NCBI GenBank assembly: GCA_903772945.1
Contig: CAICTM010000353.1
Coordinates: forward strand, 1 to 64,000
Source: Seminavis robusta
Taxonomy: Eukaryota > Bacillariophyta > Bacillariophyceae > Naviculales > Naviculaceae
DNA length: 64,000 nucleotides
Reading direction: 5' to 3'
The stretch's first letter is position 1, and each line of letters opens with the position of its first letter. The position numbers were made by a program, and so were the translations under genes. Under the pieces are notes generated by a model that saw only the letters and a list, made by a program, of their open reading frames with translations, ran no database searches and was not told where the DNA came from. This document shows, one piece after another, positions 23,271-32,564 of the stretch.

Positions 23271-24860
23271 ATGTCCAACGCGTATGCATTTGACTTTTTG
23301 CGTACCGAGCATACATTGGATGCGGAAGGTCAACCCAAGGAGGAGGATGTCCCCACCGCAGCAGCCACCACAGTCGCCACTCAAGCGTTGTTATTGAACA
23401 ATGATGAAGAGCACTTGCGCATCATGGCGGCCAAAGTGGCGCATAAACCCGATTTGGAAAAGCAATTTGACGTGATTCATTTTCTACAAGCGCATCGATC
23501 GGCGGGTTGTTTGGCACCCGACGTGATTTACAAGGCCACGGGGATTGATTTGGAAGAAACCGATCAAGCCGTGGCCCAAATGCTCCAACGCAATCCCAAA
23601 ATCCGAGTGGAAAATGTACCCGATCCCGAGAATCCGTCCGTCCAATTGGCCACGTATGCCTATCAGGCCAAGTACAATAATGTCCGCGATGTCAAGACGC
23701 TATTGGCACAAATCAATCGCTGCAAGAATGGTGTGCCCATGAAGGATCTGGAAGATGCCTACGAAGGTGTACAGGCCGATTTGCAAATGCTCATTACGGC
23801 TGGAGATGTACTGGCCATTGCCAATAGTGAAGACAAGGACAAAATTCTGTTTCCCAGAGGAGATGCCTTTTTGGTAGAATTGGATGGCATTGTGGCGCTC
23901 AAAGAAACCGCGGCCAACAGTGACAAGCAAGTCTACATTGTCCATACCGATGTCGATCCTTGCAAACAAATTAGAAGAGGAGAAGCCATCAATGTCGGAG
24001 GACAGTGGTTCCGAGTTTCCAGTGCCGTCAAGGAGGGAGCACTCTCGGATCAACCAGTCAGAGCACAGGCTCCCTTATCAGTCGTCAGTCTCCTAGAATT
24101 GAGCAAACGGAATGAACAAGATGGATACATTCGACCCTTTTCCAAATCACTCATTCCACTCGATGCTCCACTCAAACCATCCTCCATTTCCAGTCTAAAA
24201 TCATCCAAAAATGCACGCGACAAACTACACAAACTCGCCCACAACACCAACGGAGCGCGCAGTGGCATGTCCACCGCGGCACAATTGCTTTCCAGCAATG
24301 CTCATGCGTCCAACCCTACAGTACTGGCACAATCCTTTGCCATGGCTGCCACCGCCACAAATGCCGCCACTCCTGGATCGCACGTGCGCAAACGACCCAC
24401 CAACAATACTCATAGTAAATCCATGAATGGTGCCAACGACTTTGATGGGAATAATACCGTCGATAACAAATCCAAGCGACGACAAGCCGTGGAAGCACAA
24501 CAAGCGGCGGCATCGGATCCGGCACTCTCCTTGTATTCCCACGCCCGCCGTCACGGATGTACCAAGGATGTGCGAGACATGTACTTGGCCATGAAGAATA
24601 TTCCCGAAAGTGATGCTGAATTGCAGGCACTGCTGGTCAAACATCAATTGCTGGAACCGGGAGAACAAATGAGACGACCGCGACTGGCCAAACGAGCCAA
24701 TGTGGACAATGATGGAAAACCCAAAAAGAGACGTTATTATGAACGCAAGAATCAACGCATGACCAATACGCATTTGGAAGGAACCGAAATTGGAGCTGTC
24801 TTGCGCCGTGCACAGGAATTGCAACAGCAAGGCAAGTCGGTGGGTGATGGTGGAATGTAA
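23271..24860 (+). CDS. Transcription initiation factor IIE, beta subunit
   Basis: Single exon, 529 residues, ATG at 23271. Residues about 60-150 form the first winged helix (KQFDVIHFLQAHRSAGCL through TGIDLEETDQAVAQML), and about 130-215 the second (YNNVRDVKTLLAQIN, CKNGVPMKDLEDAY, DKDKILFPRGD). This pattern is typical of TFIIE-beta/TFA2, which helps load TFIIH and open promoter DNA with RNA polymerase II. The C-terminal part (RRHGCTKDVRDMYLAMKN, basic KPKKRRYYERKNQR, then NTHLEGTEIG) matches the conserved tail. At 529 residues it is longer than the usual 280-330; most of the extra length is a low-complexity Ala/Asn/Ser-rich linker around 300-410. Nuclear. Confidence 0.88.
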   Translation: MSNAYAFDFLRTEHTLDAEGQPKEEDVPTAAATTVATQALLLNNDEEHLRIMAAKVAHKPDLEKQFDVIHFLQAHRSAGCLAPDVIYKATGIDLEETDQAVAQMLQRNPKIRVENVPDPENPSVQLATYAYQAKYNNVRDVKTLLAQINRCKNGVPMKDLEDAYEGVQADLQMLITAGDVLAIANSEDKDKILFPRGDAFLVELDGIVALKETAANSDKQVYIVHTDVDPCKQIRRGEAINVGGQWFRVSSAVKEGALSDQPVRAQAPLSVVSLLELSKRNEQDGYIRPFSKSLIPLDAPLKPSSISSLKSSKNARDKLHKLAHNTNGARSGMSTAAQLLSSNAHASNPTVLAQSFAMAATATNAATPGSHVRKRPTNNTHSKSMNGANDFDGNNTVDNKSKRRQAVEAQQAAASDPALSLYSHARRHGCTKDVRDMYLAMKNIPESDAELQALLVKHQLLEPGEQMRRPRLAKRANVDNDGKPKKRRYYERKNQRMTNTHLEGTEIGAVLRRAQELQQQGKSVGDGGM

Positions 24861-25418
24861 TAAGAGTTCGTAGCTAGCTAGGTCTTGCCGGGTAGTCTGA
24901 TACTGGCTACCGCTACCGTGCTTAGGCAAATTATGTAATTAGAAAAAGAGACAGATTTCCTGTTTCATAGAGGCTGTGTGACAATCAGGGGCGGCGCTTA
25001 TTAGTGCATGAGCGAAGCAAGATGGCTCAGACCCAATCAATGGCCAAGGGACAGAACTAGTCTAATAATAATCAATCAGAGTCCGACCCCGAAGAGTCAG
25101 AGCCCTTCTCTGCACCATCATCATGGCTCTTCAGCAGTTCATCCAACTAAATGGTGGACCTCTTTATTCAAGACTACCGTAGCTAGTCAACCGCGTCCCA
25201 TTGCATTTCATGTGACAAAAGGCAAGCTCTCCAAAACTCTTTGGAGTTTGTTTGATGAAAAAGTTATTCAGCTCTGACGGTTTGTGAAGCCACGTCACTA
25301 AAAGAATTCTGGTTCTTCCTCGCGATCGCATCCACCATCCCACCATGGCGTGGACAGCCAACATACATGTACAAACTACAGACAGTATCCGTAACGGTAG
25401 CCAAGCTTGGCATCCAGC
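24861..25418. other. Intergenic region between the TFIIE-beta and LRR genes
   Basis: 558 bp. A CTAGCTAG palindrome lies just after the TFIIE-beta stop (about 24873). No supported gene. An ATG at 25346 opens only a short frame. Confidence 0.5.
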
Positions 25419-26618
25419 ATGCAGCTGAAGATAATGAAGAGCCACGACGAGATGATGAGCACTGATGATGAGGACAACGCCTCTCGCAACTTGAGGCATT
25501 TGCGAGTGGGACCCAAGATTTTGAATTCCTTGCAACAAGAAACAAGTCTCCAACACTTGTGGCTGGGCCCGACGTTTTCTTCCTCGGTGACTCTGGACAA
25601 AATTGCCGAGATTCTTTCACAATCGCAGCTGCGCTCCCTGGATTTGGATTTGTCCCTGATGGCGGCAAGTTCCACGACGACGAGTTGTAATGGGAGTCGT
25701 CGCTCCAACAAGGCCACACTTGAGACAAATGATTGGACCTGTGCCATGGAGTGCTTTGTGGCACAACTGTCGTCGGTGGAAAAGTTGTGCCTGCGTCTTC
25801 CCACGCGACAAGAAGGAGTGGTATTGGCGTGTATCCAAGGACTCGCCACGGGCTTGACTTGTAGTAATGCTGGAGTGAAGACACTGGATTTGAGGTCCAA
25901 CAGAATGGACGACCAGGCCGCCATGGTCCTGGCCGCGGCATTGCCCCAAATGACGAGCGTGCGACACTTGATCCTGACGTGGAACAGGATTGGAAGTGTT
26001 GGTGCCGAGGCGTTGGCCAAGGCACTCAATCATTCTCGATTGGAGCGGTTGGATCTCAGTCACAATCCAGCCTTGGATGACACGGCGGCAGTGGCATTGA
26101 GCCGGGCATTGCAAACCAACACGCGATTGCAAGTGTTGAATTTGTCGGGTTGTACGGGGATTACCGTCCAGGGGGGTTTGGCAAAGTTGGTGGAGTGTCT
26201 CGGTAGCACCAAACACAACAACATCAACCACAATAATGTGACACTAGAACATATCTACTGGAAGAACCAACGGCCCACAAGGCATGATCCCAGGATGGCT
26301 GCTGCTGCAGAGAGTACCGCTACTGCTACCAGAACCAACCAAAACACAGACGACAAAGACATACTGCAAGCAATGGAGTATTACCTGTCATTGAACAGGG
26401 CGGGAAGACGACTGTTGATCCATTCGAAAATTGGCCAAGAAAAAGTGTCAATCGCCGTGTGGCCACATGTCTTGGCCAAGACGGCGTCTGTCAATAAATC
26501 ATCCTTGATCGGGCGTCCTGCCACGGGACCTCATGAACTTTTTTATCTCTTGCGCCAGAATCCGGGACTGTTTGAACACACGCAACAACAAAAAACGCTC
26601 TTCATCGTGAACGACTGA
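25419..26618 (+). CDS. Leucine-rich-repeat protein (ribonuclease-inhibitor type)
   Basis: Single exon of 399 residues from ATG 25419; the open frame extends four codons upstream without another ATG. At least five leucine-rich repeats of the ribonuclease-inhibitor kind lie between residues about 25 and 265, for example SLQHLWLGPTF, LRSLDLDLSL, VKTLDLRSNRMDDQAAMVLA, LERLDLSHNPALDDTAAV and LQVLNLSGCTGITVQGG. The C-terminal 100 residues (NRAGRRLLIHS, AVWPHVLAKT, FYLLRQNPGLF) resemble a tail common after LRR regions in diatom proteins. No signal peptide or membrane helix, so probably intracellular. LRRs bind partner proteins; the partner is unknown. Confidence 0.8.
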   Translation: MQLKIMKSHDEMMSTDDEDNASRNLRHLRVGPKILNSLQQETSLQHLWLGPTFSSSVTLDKIAEILSQSQLRSLDLDLSLMAASSTTTSCNGSRRSNKATLETNDWTCAMECFVAQLSSVEKLCLRLPTRQEGVVLACIQGLATGLTCSNAGVKTLDLRSNRMDDQAAMVLAAALPQMTSVRHLILTWNRIGSVGAEALAKALNHSRLERLDLSHNPALDDTAAVALSRALQTNTRLQVLNLSGCTGITVQGGLAKLVECLGSTKHNNINHNNVTLEHIYWKNQRPTRHDPRMAAAAESTATATRTNQNTDDKDILQAMEYYLSLNRAGRRLLIHSKIGQEKVSIAVWPHVLAKTASVNKSSLIGRPATGPHELFYLLRQNPGLFEHTQQQKTLFIVND

Positions 26619-27273
26619 TTACCTGGTGGCTGTTCAAACTACTTCTTTCAGATGATTCATCATTCGCACTGTCTGTCGGCGCAGTGCAGTCTCCAACACG
26701 GAAAATGTTGATAGCGTTGCAGACGCTTACTTTGAAACGCATCAAACAAACAGCCCTGATTGATTCCTTCGAAATAGCTTTGGAAGGAGATGGATCTCCG
26801 TGCGGCAACACTTATTCTTGCCAGACAGAGAGACGTCACGCGCCAATCCACTCTTCGAGCGGCTGTAAGTCTACCCAGTTTGTACTGCACTGTGGGAACG
26901 AATCAAGTCACAGGTTGGCATCACTACTGAAGCTACCGCTAGTTGCCTTGTAGTGGCCACGATAAACGCAAGGTGACCCACTACCATAACGCGTGCAGTG
27001 TTATGGCTGGGCCTACATTACCGTGAAGCCCCTATATCCGGCACCTCAAACTGGGAGTACGGTACCAGAAGCCAGGAAGCTACTGGCACAGCACAGCTTC
27101 CTCGTGCTACCGTACCGATGCAGTTGCAGGCGCCCAGCTGAAGCAGCTCCAGCTGTGACTCCTCTGTCGGTGCTGACAGTCCCCGCACTCCCTTCCGCCC
27201 TTCTCAGTCTAACGGGTACGGTATACAAATAAAACTGGAAGAAGAGCACTATTTTACAATTACGTCCATGTTC
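26619..27273. other. Intergenic region between convergent genes
   Basis: 655 bp between the LRR stop and the MnmG stop, so both genes end here. No supported gene; only short frames. Confidence 0.5.
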
Positions 27274-29787
27274 TCATTGCTGCGCCTCCACTCTAGCAGT
27301 AGGATTGCTGTTCTTGCCTCCTTCGCGGTTTTGGTTTCTTCTTTTCACATAATGATATACATAGACCAAACTTTGAGGCGTGACTCCACTTATTTGTGAA
27401 GCCTCGGCAAAAGTACCGGGTCGTACTCGGTTCAGTTTCTCAATCTCCTCTTTCTTCAGGGTCGGGAGTGTTTCTGTGCTGTAAACAATGTCAGGAGGGA
27501 TTCTGGATCCTTGTGCTCTTCTCCAGCTCTCCATATCTCGGTGCTGTCTCCTGACAAACACTTGATACTTGACTGATGCTTCCACAGTGTCGTACACCGA
27601 AACTGGTGAGGGATCCATCACTTCAACCGGTTCTTCCTTCTTGAATAAAAAGTCGTCCTCGGCAACTTCACTAGAATCCTTTGCCCTGGCGTCTTGCTCT
27701 GCCTTTTGCTCTTTCTGAACCTCAATCATAATGTCTTCTACACGATCCAAAGTTGTGTGTGGCATGGCCAGAACTTCTTCTGCTGTCTTCTTCTGTCCTT
27801 TCTTGCGCTCTACCTGATCTCCTCCAAAAACTGCCCCTCCACGATTCGCCCAATCAATCACCTTCATATCAAAGTGACGAAGCTTTTGAACCCGATCCTC
27901 AATGAGCGACTCTCGTGCTTCCATTGCTACAATGCGTTCTTCGTCATGGACGAGACCTGCGTTCATGCCCTTTCGGGTCAAGCGCAAATCGGCATTGTCG
28001 GCTCGAAGGCTGATCCTATATTCCGCTCTCGAAGTGAACATGCGGTATGGCTCTGACGTTCCTCGTGTCACTAGATCATCAATCAAGACACCGATATACC
28101 CTTCATCCCGTCCAATGATAAAGGGAAGAGGAGGTCCTTCGCCCTGAGCCGCCGCCTTGGCCACTTGTCCCGCATTGGCTCCTGCCACAATGCCTTGTGC
28201 GGCTGCTTCTTCGTATCCGGTTGTTCCACAGATTTGTCCGGCAAGATACAGCCCTGCAATGGCTTTGGTTTCCAAAGTATGCGTCAGGGATTGCGGATTG
28301 ACAAAGTCATATTCGACATCATAACCAGGGCGGACAATCTCAACTGCTCCAAGTCCCTTCATGGACCTCATAATCTTCAGCTGAATTTCGGGTGGAAATG
28401 GACCACTCATGCCATTGGGGTAGACAATATTGGATTCGAATCCCTCTGGTTCTAGAAAGCAGTTGTGTGAATTGCGTTCTGGGAAGCGTTGTACCTTTTT
28501 GTAAATGGAAGGACAATACCTCGGTCCATTGCCAGCACCATCCATTCCATCGTAGTGGGGCAACGTATCTTCGTATTTCATTACGAGCTCGTGTGTCTGA
28601 TCATTGGTGGCTGTTTGAGCACATGTGATGATTTGGTTGGCGGCCATACGAGGTGGTTGCTCACCCCGAAATTGCAGAATGTGGCTAAAGGGTGATGCTG
28701 GAATTTCCGAGGGTTGCTTGGGACAGATATCCCAATCAATGGTGGATCCATCGAGCCGTGGCGGAGTCCCAGTCTTGAGTCGTCCTAGTGGGAACTGAAA
28801 TCGAGCCAAGGTTTTTGCCAATCCAACGGATGGTGGTTCGACCTGTTCCGAATCGCGAAGATGCCTGCCTCCACTGTATCGATCGTGTCCCATCAACAAG
28901 ACCCCTCGCAAGAAAGTGCCCGTGGTGATAATGACAGTGCGACTCATGACGTCTCGTGTAGTTCCATCTTCTGTTTCAATTTGTACTCCACGAATTCGGG
29001 CCTTTCGGTCTTCCACTGCTATAATGGCCAACTTTCGAAGGTTATCTTCATTTTCTGATGACTTTCCCAGCAGTCCATTTTTGTTGTTGTTGTCACCACT
29101 ACTCATGGGTGCCAATGACTCTATCACGGATGGTGATGTTTTGGATTCATCCAACAGCAAATCCTGTACCGATCCCTGCAAACAGGTCAAATTGGGATAC
29201 TCCCCCGAAACCAATCGTTGTTGCATACTCTCCTTGTACCAATCTCGATCCATTTGTGCTCTCGGTCCTCGTACGGCAGGTCCCTTGCGACGATTCAAGA
29301 CACGATAATGGATCCCTGCATCATCGGCCACGGTACCAATCAATCCACCCAAGGCATCTACTTCCCGTACCAAATGGCCTTTTCCAATGCCACCAATGGA
29401 AGGATTGCAAGATAATTCCCCCACTGTGTCTAAACGTTGTGTGATCAGTGCCGTCTTGGCACCTGTACGGGCCGCAGCGGCAGCAGCCTCGCAGCCGGCA
29501 TGGCCACCTCCAACAACAATTACATCATAGTGGTCATCATAGCCTCCTTGATTGTTGTTGGAATGAAGAGCGGAAAAGGAGCGAGCCAATGGTTGAAATC
29601 TTGGAGCCGCCAAAATAGGATTGTTCTTCTTGGTGACTGTTCGTGAGGCAGCTTTTGCCAGGGGAGCACGCAACATAAAGCTCCAGCAAGGGGACATGGC
29701 TGCAAACACCAATATGCCAAGAAAGGTCCACCTCTTAGGAACACAGCAGACCCAAGACACAGAAGGAGAAAGTGGTTTCAACGCCAT
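27274..29787 (-). CDS. mnmG: tRNA uridine-5-carboxymethylaminomethyl modification enzyme MnmG (GidA), probably plastid-targeted
   Basis: Single exon, 837 residues from ATG 29787. The FAD-binding motif VIVVGGGHAGCEAAAA is near residue 90, followed by SCNPSIGGIGKGHLVREVD, RKGPAVRGPRAQMDRDWY and TGTFLRGVLLMG, all classic for MnmG. The C-terminal helical part with TFAEASQISGVTPQSL is also present. With MnmE the enzyme builds the cmnm5/tm5 modification at wobble uridine in organelles. The N-terminus looks bipartite: a hydrophobic signal (LGILVFAAMSPCWS) followed by FMLRAPLAKAASRTV, with Phe at the predicted cleavage point as in the diatom plastid ASAFAP rule. An insert rich in Glu/Lys (about residues 655-720) makes it longer than bacterial MnmG (about 630). 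Confidence 0.93.
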   Translation of the reverse strand: MALKPLSPSVSWVCCVPKRWTFLGILVFAAMSPCWSFMLRAPLAKAASRTVTKKNNPILAAPRFQPLARSFSALHSNNNQGGYDDHYDVIVVGGGHAGCEAAAAAARTGAKTALITQRLDTVGELSCNPSIGGIGKGHLVREVDALGGLIGTVADDAGIHYRVLNRRKGPAVRGPRAQMDRDWYKESMQQRLVSGEYPNLTCLQGSVQDLLLDESKTSPSVIESLAPMSSGDNNNKNGLLGKSSENEDNLRKLAIIAVEDRKARIRGVQIETEDGTTRDVMSRTVIITTGTFLRGVLLMGHDRYSGGRHLRDSEQVEPPSVGLAKTLARFQFPLGRLKTGTPPRLDGSTIDWDICPKQPSEIPASPFSHILQFRGEQPPRMAANQIITCAQTATNDQTHELVMKYEDTLPHYDGMDGAGNGPRYCPSIYKKVQRFPERNSHNCFLEPEGFESNIVYPNGMSGPFPPEIQLKIMRSMKGLGAVEIVRPGYDVEYDFVNPQSLTHTLETKAIAGLYLAGQICGTTGYEEAAAQGIVAGANAGQVAKAAAQGEGPPLPFIIGRDEGYIGVLIDDLVTRGTSEPYRMFTSRAEYRISLRADNADLRLTRKGMNAGLVHDEERIVAMEARESLIEDRVQKLRHFDMKVIDWANRGGAVFGGDQVERKKGQKKTAEEVLAMPHTTLDRVEDIMIEVQKEQKAEQDARAKDSSEVAEDDFLFKKEEPVEVMDPSPVSVYDTVEASVKYQVFVRRQHRDMESWRRAQGSRIPPDIVYSTETLPTLKKEEIEKLNRVRPGTFAEASQISGVTPQSLVYVYHYVKRRNQNREGGKNSNPTARVEAQQ

Positions 29788-30301
29788 CAACTATCTATAA
29801 GACTTCCAGGTGCAAGTTGTTGTTGTGACAAAGACAAGGATTGATCAATGAAGCTTGTCAAGTGTCAACTCTACAAGAAATCCAGACAACTTGGTTCATT
29901 GGGTGGATCTTACAAAATCGACTAGGGTTAGAGATCGATATCGGTACGACCGTCGCCGCGCCGGGCCCTTGCTTTTAAGAAGTCAACGCAAACTGGACTT
30001 TTTACCACACTTCGCTGATTGTGCATCTCTGGTCTTATCGTACCGTACAGTACCGGCATGCTGACTGTCTGTTTTGATCTGGCAGAGCAATGCGCTGTAC
30101 AGACGTATCCGAAGTTCCTAGCTAGCTAGCGGTATCCTCCAAAATTCTATGCCTCTCGCGGGAAGGGTAGCAAGGGTTGTAGCGTGTGAACAATCCTTTG
30201 TGAAAGAAACACGCTATGTTATAGTTGCGCAAAACACTGATCAATTCCAATCAACAGTCCCCCTACAAATGCTGAAATTGGCCTTCTAGCTAGCTAGCTG
30301 G
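29788..30301. other. Intergenic region upstream of MnmG
   Basis: 514 bp. It probably contains the MnmG promoter and the 3' end of the cytochrome b561 gene. Two CTAGCTAG palindromes occur (about 30119-30130 and 30287-30298). No gene is supported. Confidence 0.5.
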
Positions 30302-30877
30302 CTAGGCAATGGATGGCATTTCTGTCGCATCGGGTGTTGTGGATGGTTGATAGCTGAATCTATCAAACCACATGAGTCCTCCCGCCAAGACCAAACTCCC
30401 CACCACTCCAAAGACATACGCCAACTGCCACCCAGTTCCCTCTAATTTCGCACCGAGCAATATCGTGACAAATGTCAACAAGAGAATCAAATATCCCATG
30501 CCCTTGTGCTGGAGTTCCCACCACCAGCGAGAACCACTACCACTATTTGTCGTAGAATCGTCAGACTTGCCCGGTCGGAACAACAGAGCCAACAATGGCT
30601 GTAGCAGGACCAGTGCAAACACGGTGGCACCAAGACACCCATGCTGAAAGCTGGTGGTGCCGGAGCCGTCGGCAAAAACGTTAAAGTTGCGAACGGCAAT
30701 GGCAAAGCCACCAATGCCAAAGATCAATCCGGCGACTTGAAATCCACGATGAAGACGGAACCAGAGGTCACCTGGACGATGCTTCATCAGACGTGCCGAC
30801 AGGACGCCCATGGGTAAGAGCCAGCCAAAGGAAAACATCATGATGAGACCGTGGATCATTCCAGTTGTCAACGCCAT
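30302..30877 (-). CDS. Cytochrome b561-family membrane protein
   Basis: 191 residues from ATG 30877. Four or more membrane helices each carry a His in the b561 spacing: GMIHGLIMMFSFGWLLPMG, WFRLHRGFQVAGLIFGIGG, SFQHGCLGATVFALVL and ELQHKGMGYLILLLTFVTIL. These four His residues would bind two haems and carry electrons across a membrane, often from ascorbate to ferric iron. A 3' splice-site-like sequence (CTTTTTGTCGCAG) lies just upstream of the ATG, so an upstream exon, perhaps a signal or DOMON domain as in many b561 proteins, is possible but was not found. Confidence 0.75.
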   Translation of the reverse strand: MALTTGMIHGLIMMFSFGWLLPMGVLSARLMKHRPGDLWFRLHRGFQVAGLIFGIGGFAIAVRNFNVFADGSGTTSFQHGCLGATVFALVLLQPLLALLFRPGKSDDSTTNSGSGSRWWWELQHKGMGYLILLLTFVTILLGAKLEGTGWQLAYVFGVVGSLVLAGGLMWFDRFSYQPSTTPDATEMPSIA

Positions 30878-31363
30878 GGTTTCTTCGTGGACTGCGACAA
30901 AAAGAGGAAGACTAGCCAGTGGTGGTTGATGACAACAGAAGTAATCTTTGTCGTTTTCCTGATGCTTAATAAATAAACCTAATCTCTTCAAGTTACGGTA
31001 GTGTGTTGCCTCGTATATGACGCTGCCAAATCAATTCGAAGCTTGGCCCCAGCGTGTTGGCTCGCAGTTCTGTGGGAGTAGGCAGGCTATGTTCAGGCAG
31101 CAGCAATATGATGAATGGAATGAAAGGGATACGACAACAGGAACAAAAGTACTAGTACATGTATTATGAACTACTCAGTATCTTGGCTGCTTTCTAATAC
31201 TTGTACTAGCTATTGTGCAGGCACACAACTTGACGTGCCGCATGGTGCTGGTACCAGTACGGAGGACAAGACAGAGCCTTTCACCCATACCGTATTTCAG
31301 GCATGCCCACCATATTTCAGGCATGCCGATTCTCAAGAATCGGCATTTTGGATGGCCCGATTC
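30878..31363. other. Left flank of the piggyBac element
   Basis: 486 bp with no supported gene. It contains a 20-bp tandem doublet (ATTTCAGGCATGCC, about 31292-31325) and a palindrome CCGATTCTCAAGAATCGG at 31327-31344, which resembles the element's own target site. Confidence 0.55.
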
Positions 31364-31652
31364 TTAACGCCAATTAGATTCCACCCGAAATAAGGCTCCA
31401 CGTAGGTCAAATGTGGCCATGGCTTATTTTTTAACATGGGTCAAAGTGACCCACGCAAGTAGCTTCAGGTAGGTCACACTGGGGTTATTTTGACCCGAAT
31501 TAATCTCGGGCCATGGCGCCATCACTCCCTCCAACAGCCGCAGGTCTGGTCATTCGACATCCAATGAGGCACTCCCTGCTTGTCGCAACAGAAAGGAAGA
31601 AGATACAAAGAAGACTACAATCAAGCAATGCGATGCTTTCATTATCTGCACT

Positions 31653-32411
31653 ATGACCAGTCGCAACAACAAGGAGAACGACGGAGGCATCAATTGGGCG
31701 GCGATCATGCAGTCTGATTGGGACCATGATATCAAGTTGATCGAACAGTTTCAGAATGATGCTGTCGTTCCTGATGTCGCACTCTCGCAGAAGCATGCAG
31801 TGGCCGTGAAGAAAGAGGAAGAAGAAGAAAGCGAGGAGGAATTTGAGTTTGGCGAAAAGGAACCAGCTGTTCAGGGTGGTAAGAAGCCACAGACACCGAG
31901 TGACCATGGATTCAAAGTTGTTCGATTGACTGACCTTGTTCCTGACGGATTCCCCGTGTATCCTAATGGCTCTCCCATATTTCCTCGTGGCGATGACTCT
32001 CCCGTGTATCCGAACGGCCCTGACTACAAACAATTCAATGAATATGCTGCTGCTGATCCCAAAATTCGTCGTACCAACTCTCCACACAAACCAAAAGCTT
32101 TGGACTACAAGAAAGAAAAACCGGAGCCCCTTCAGTCCAGGACATGTGGTTATTGCTACCAGGCACCTTGTTTCATGATTCAGGATATGGTTGGTAATTC
32201 ACTCATGATGACCGGAGATATGATGAAAGACGAAGGATACACCAACAATGACATTCGCAAGGCTCTTTACAAGGAAGCGTCTTGCATGATTCATGGCAGG
32301 CTTGGTCCAGGCAAGAGAATCAAGCTTCCTGTCTGTGTCGAAGGTGAGATCAAGGATTGCTACCCTCGCAACAAGACCGATCCAGAATACGTTGGATTCA
32401 AAGCGAATTAG
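31653..32411 (+). CDS. Second gene of the piggyBac element, unknown function
   Basis: 252 residues from ATG 31653, convergent with the transposase and inside the same TTAA-bounded element. Residues 1-50 are polar; 55-75 are acidic and Glu-rich. Two near-identical short repeats follow (FPVYPNGSPIFP, SPVYPNGPDY). The C-terminal 90 residues hold six Cys (TCGYCYQAPC, ASCMIHGR, PVCVEGEIKDCYP) in a small domain that could bind zinc or form disulfides. No known family is recognised. Its place inside the element suggests an accessory mobility or regulatory protein, which is inference. Confidence 0.75.
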   Translation: MTSRNNKENDGGINWAAIMQSDWDHDIKLIEQFQNDAVVPDVALSQKHAVAVKKEEEEESEEEFEFGEKEPAVQGGKKPQTPSDHGFKVVRLTDLVPDGFPVYPNGSPIFPRGDDSPVYPNGPDYKQFNEYAAADPKIRRTNSPHKPKALDYKKEKPEPLQSRTCGYCYQAPCFMIQDMVGNSLMMTGDMMKDEGYTNNDIRKALYKEASCMIHGRLGPGKRIKLPVCVEGEIKDCYPRNKTDPEYVGFKAN

Positions 32412-32564
32412 ACGGTCGTGCAATTTGAGCGAGTGATTAGTAAATCGCCCAAGAGATCAACGGATTATCATCTGAGAAGTGTTCATCGCCAAGAAGTAGT
32501 AATAAGCCATAGTGAAAGTGATCATGTCTGTGCCGAATAACGTTTGATTCTAGTATTTTAGGAA

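Noticed and set aside
24225-24929. 234-codon frame on the minus strand
   Set aside because: It is antisense to TFIIE-beta and follows its codon periodicity.
25264-26025. 253-codon frame on the minus strand
   Set aside because: It is antisense to the LRR gene with no recognisable motif.
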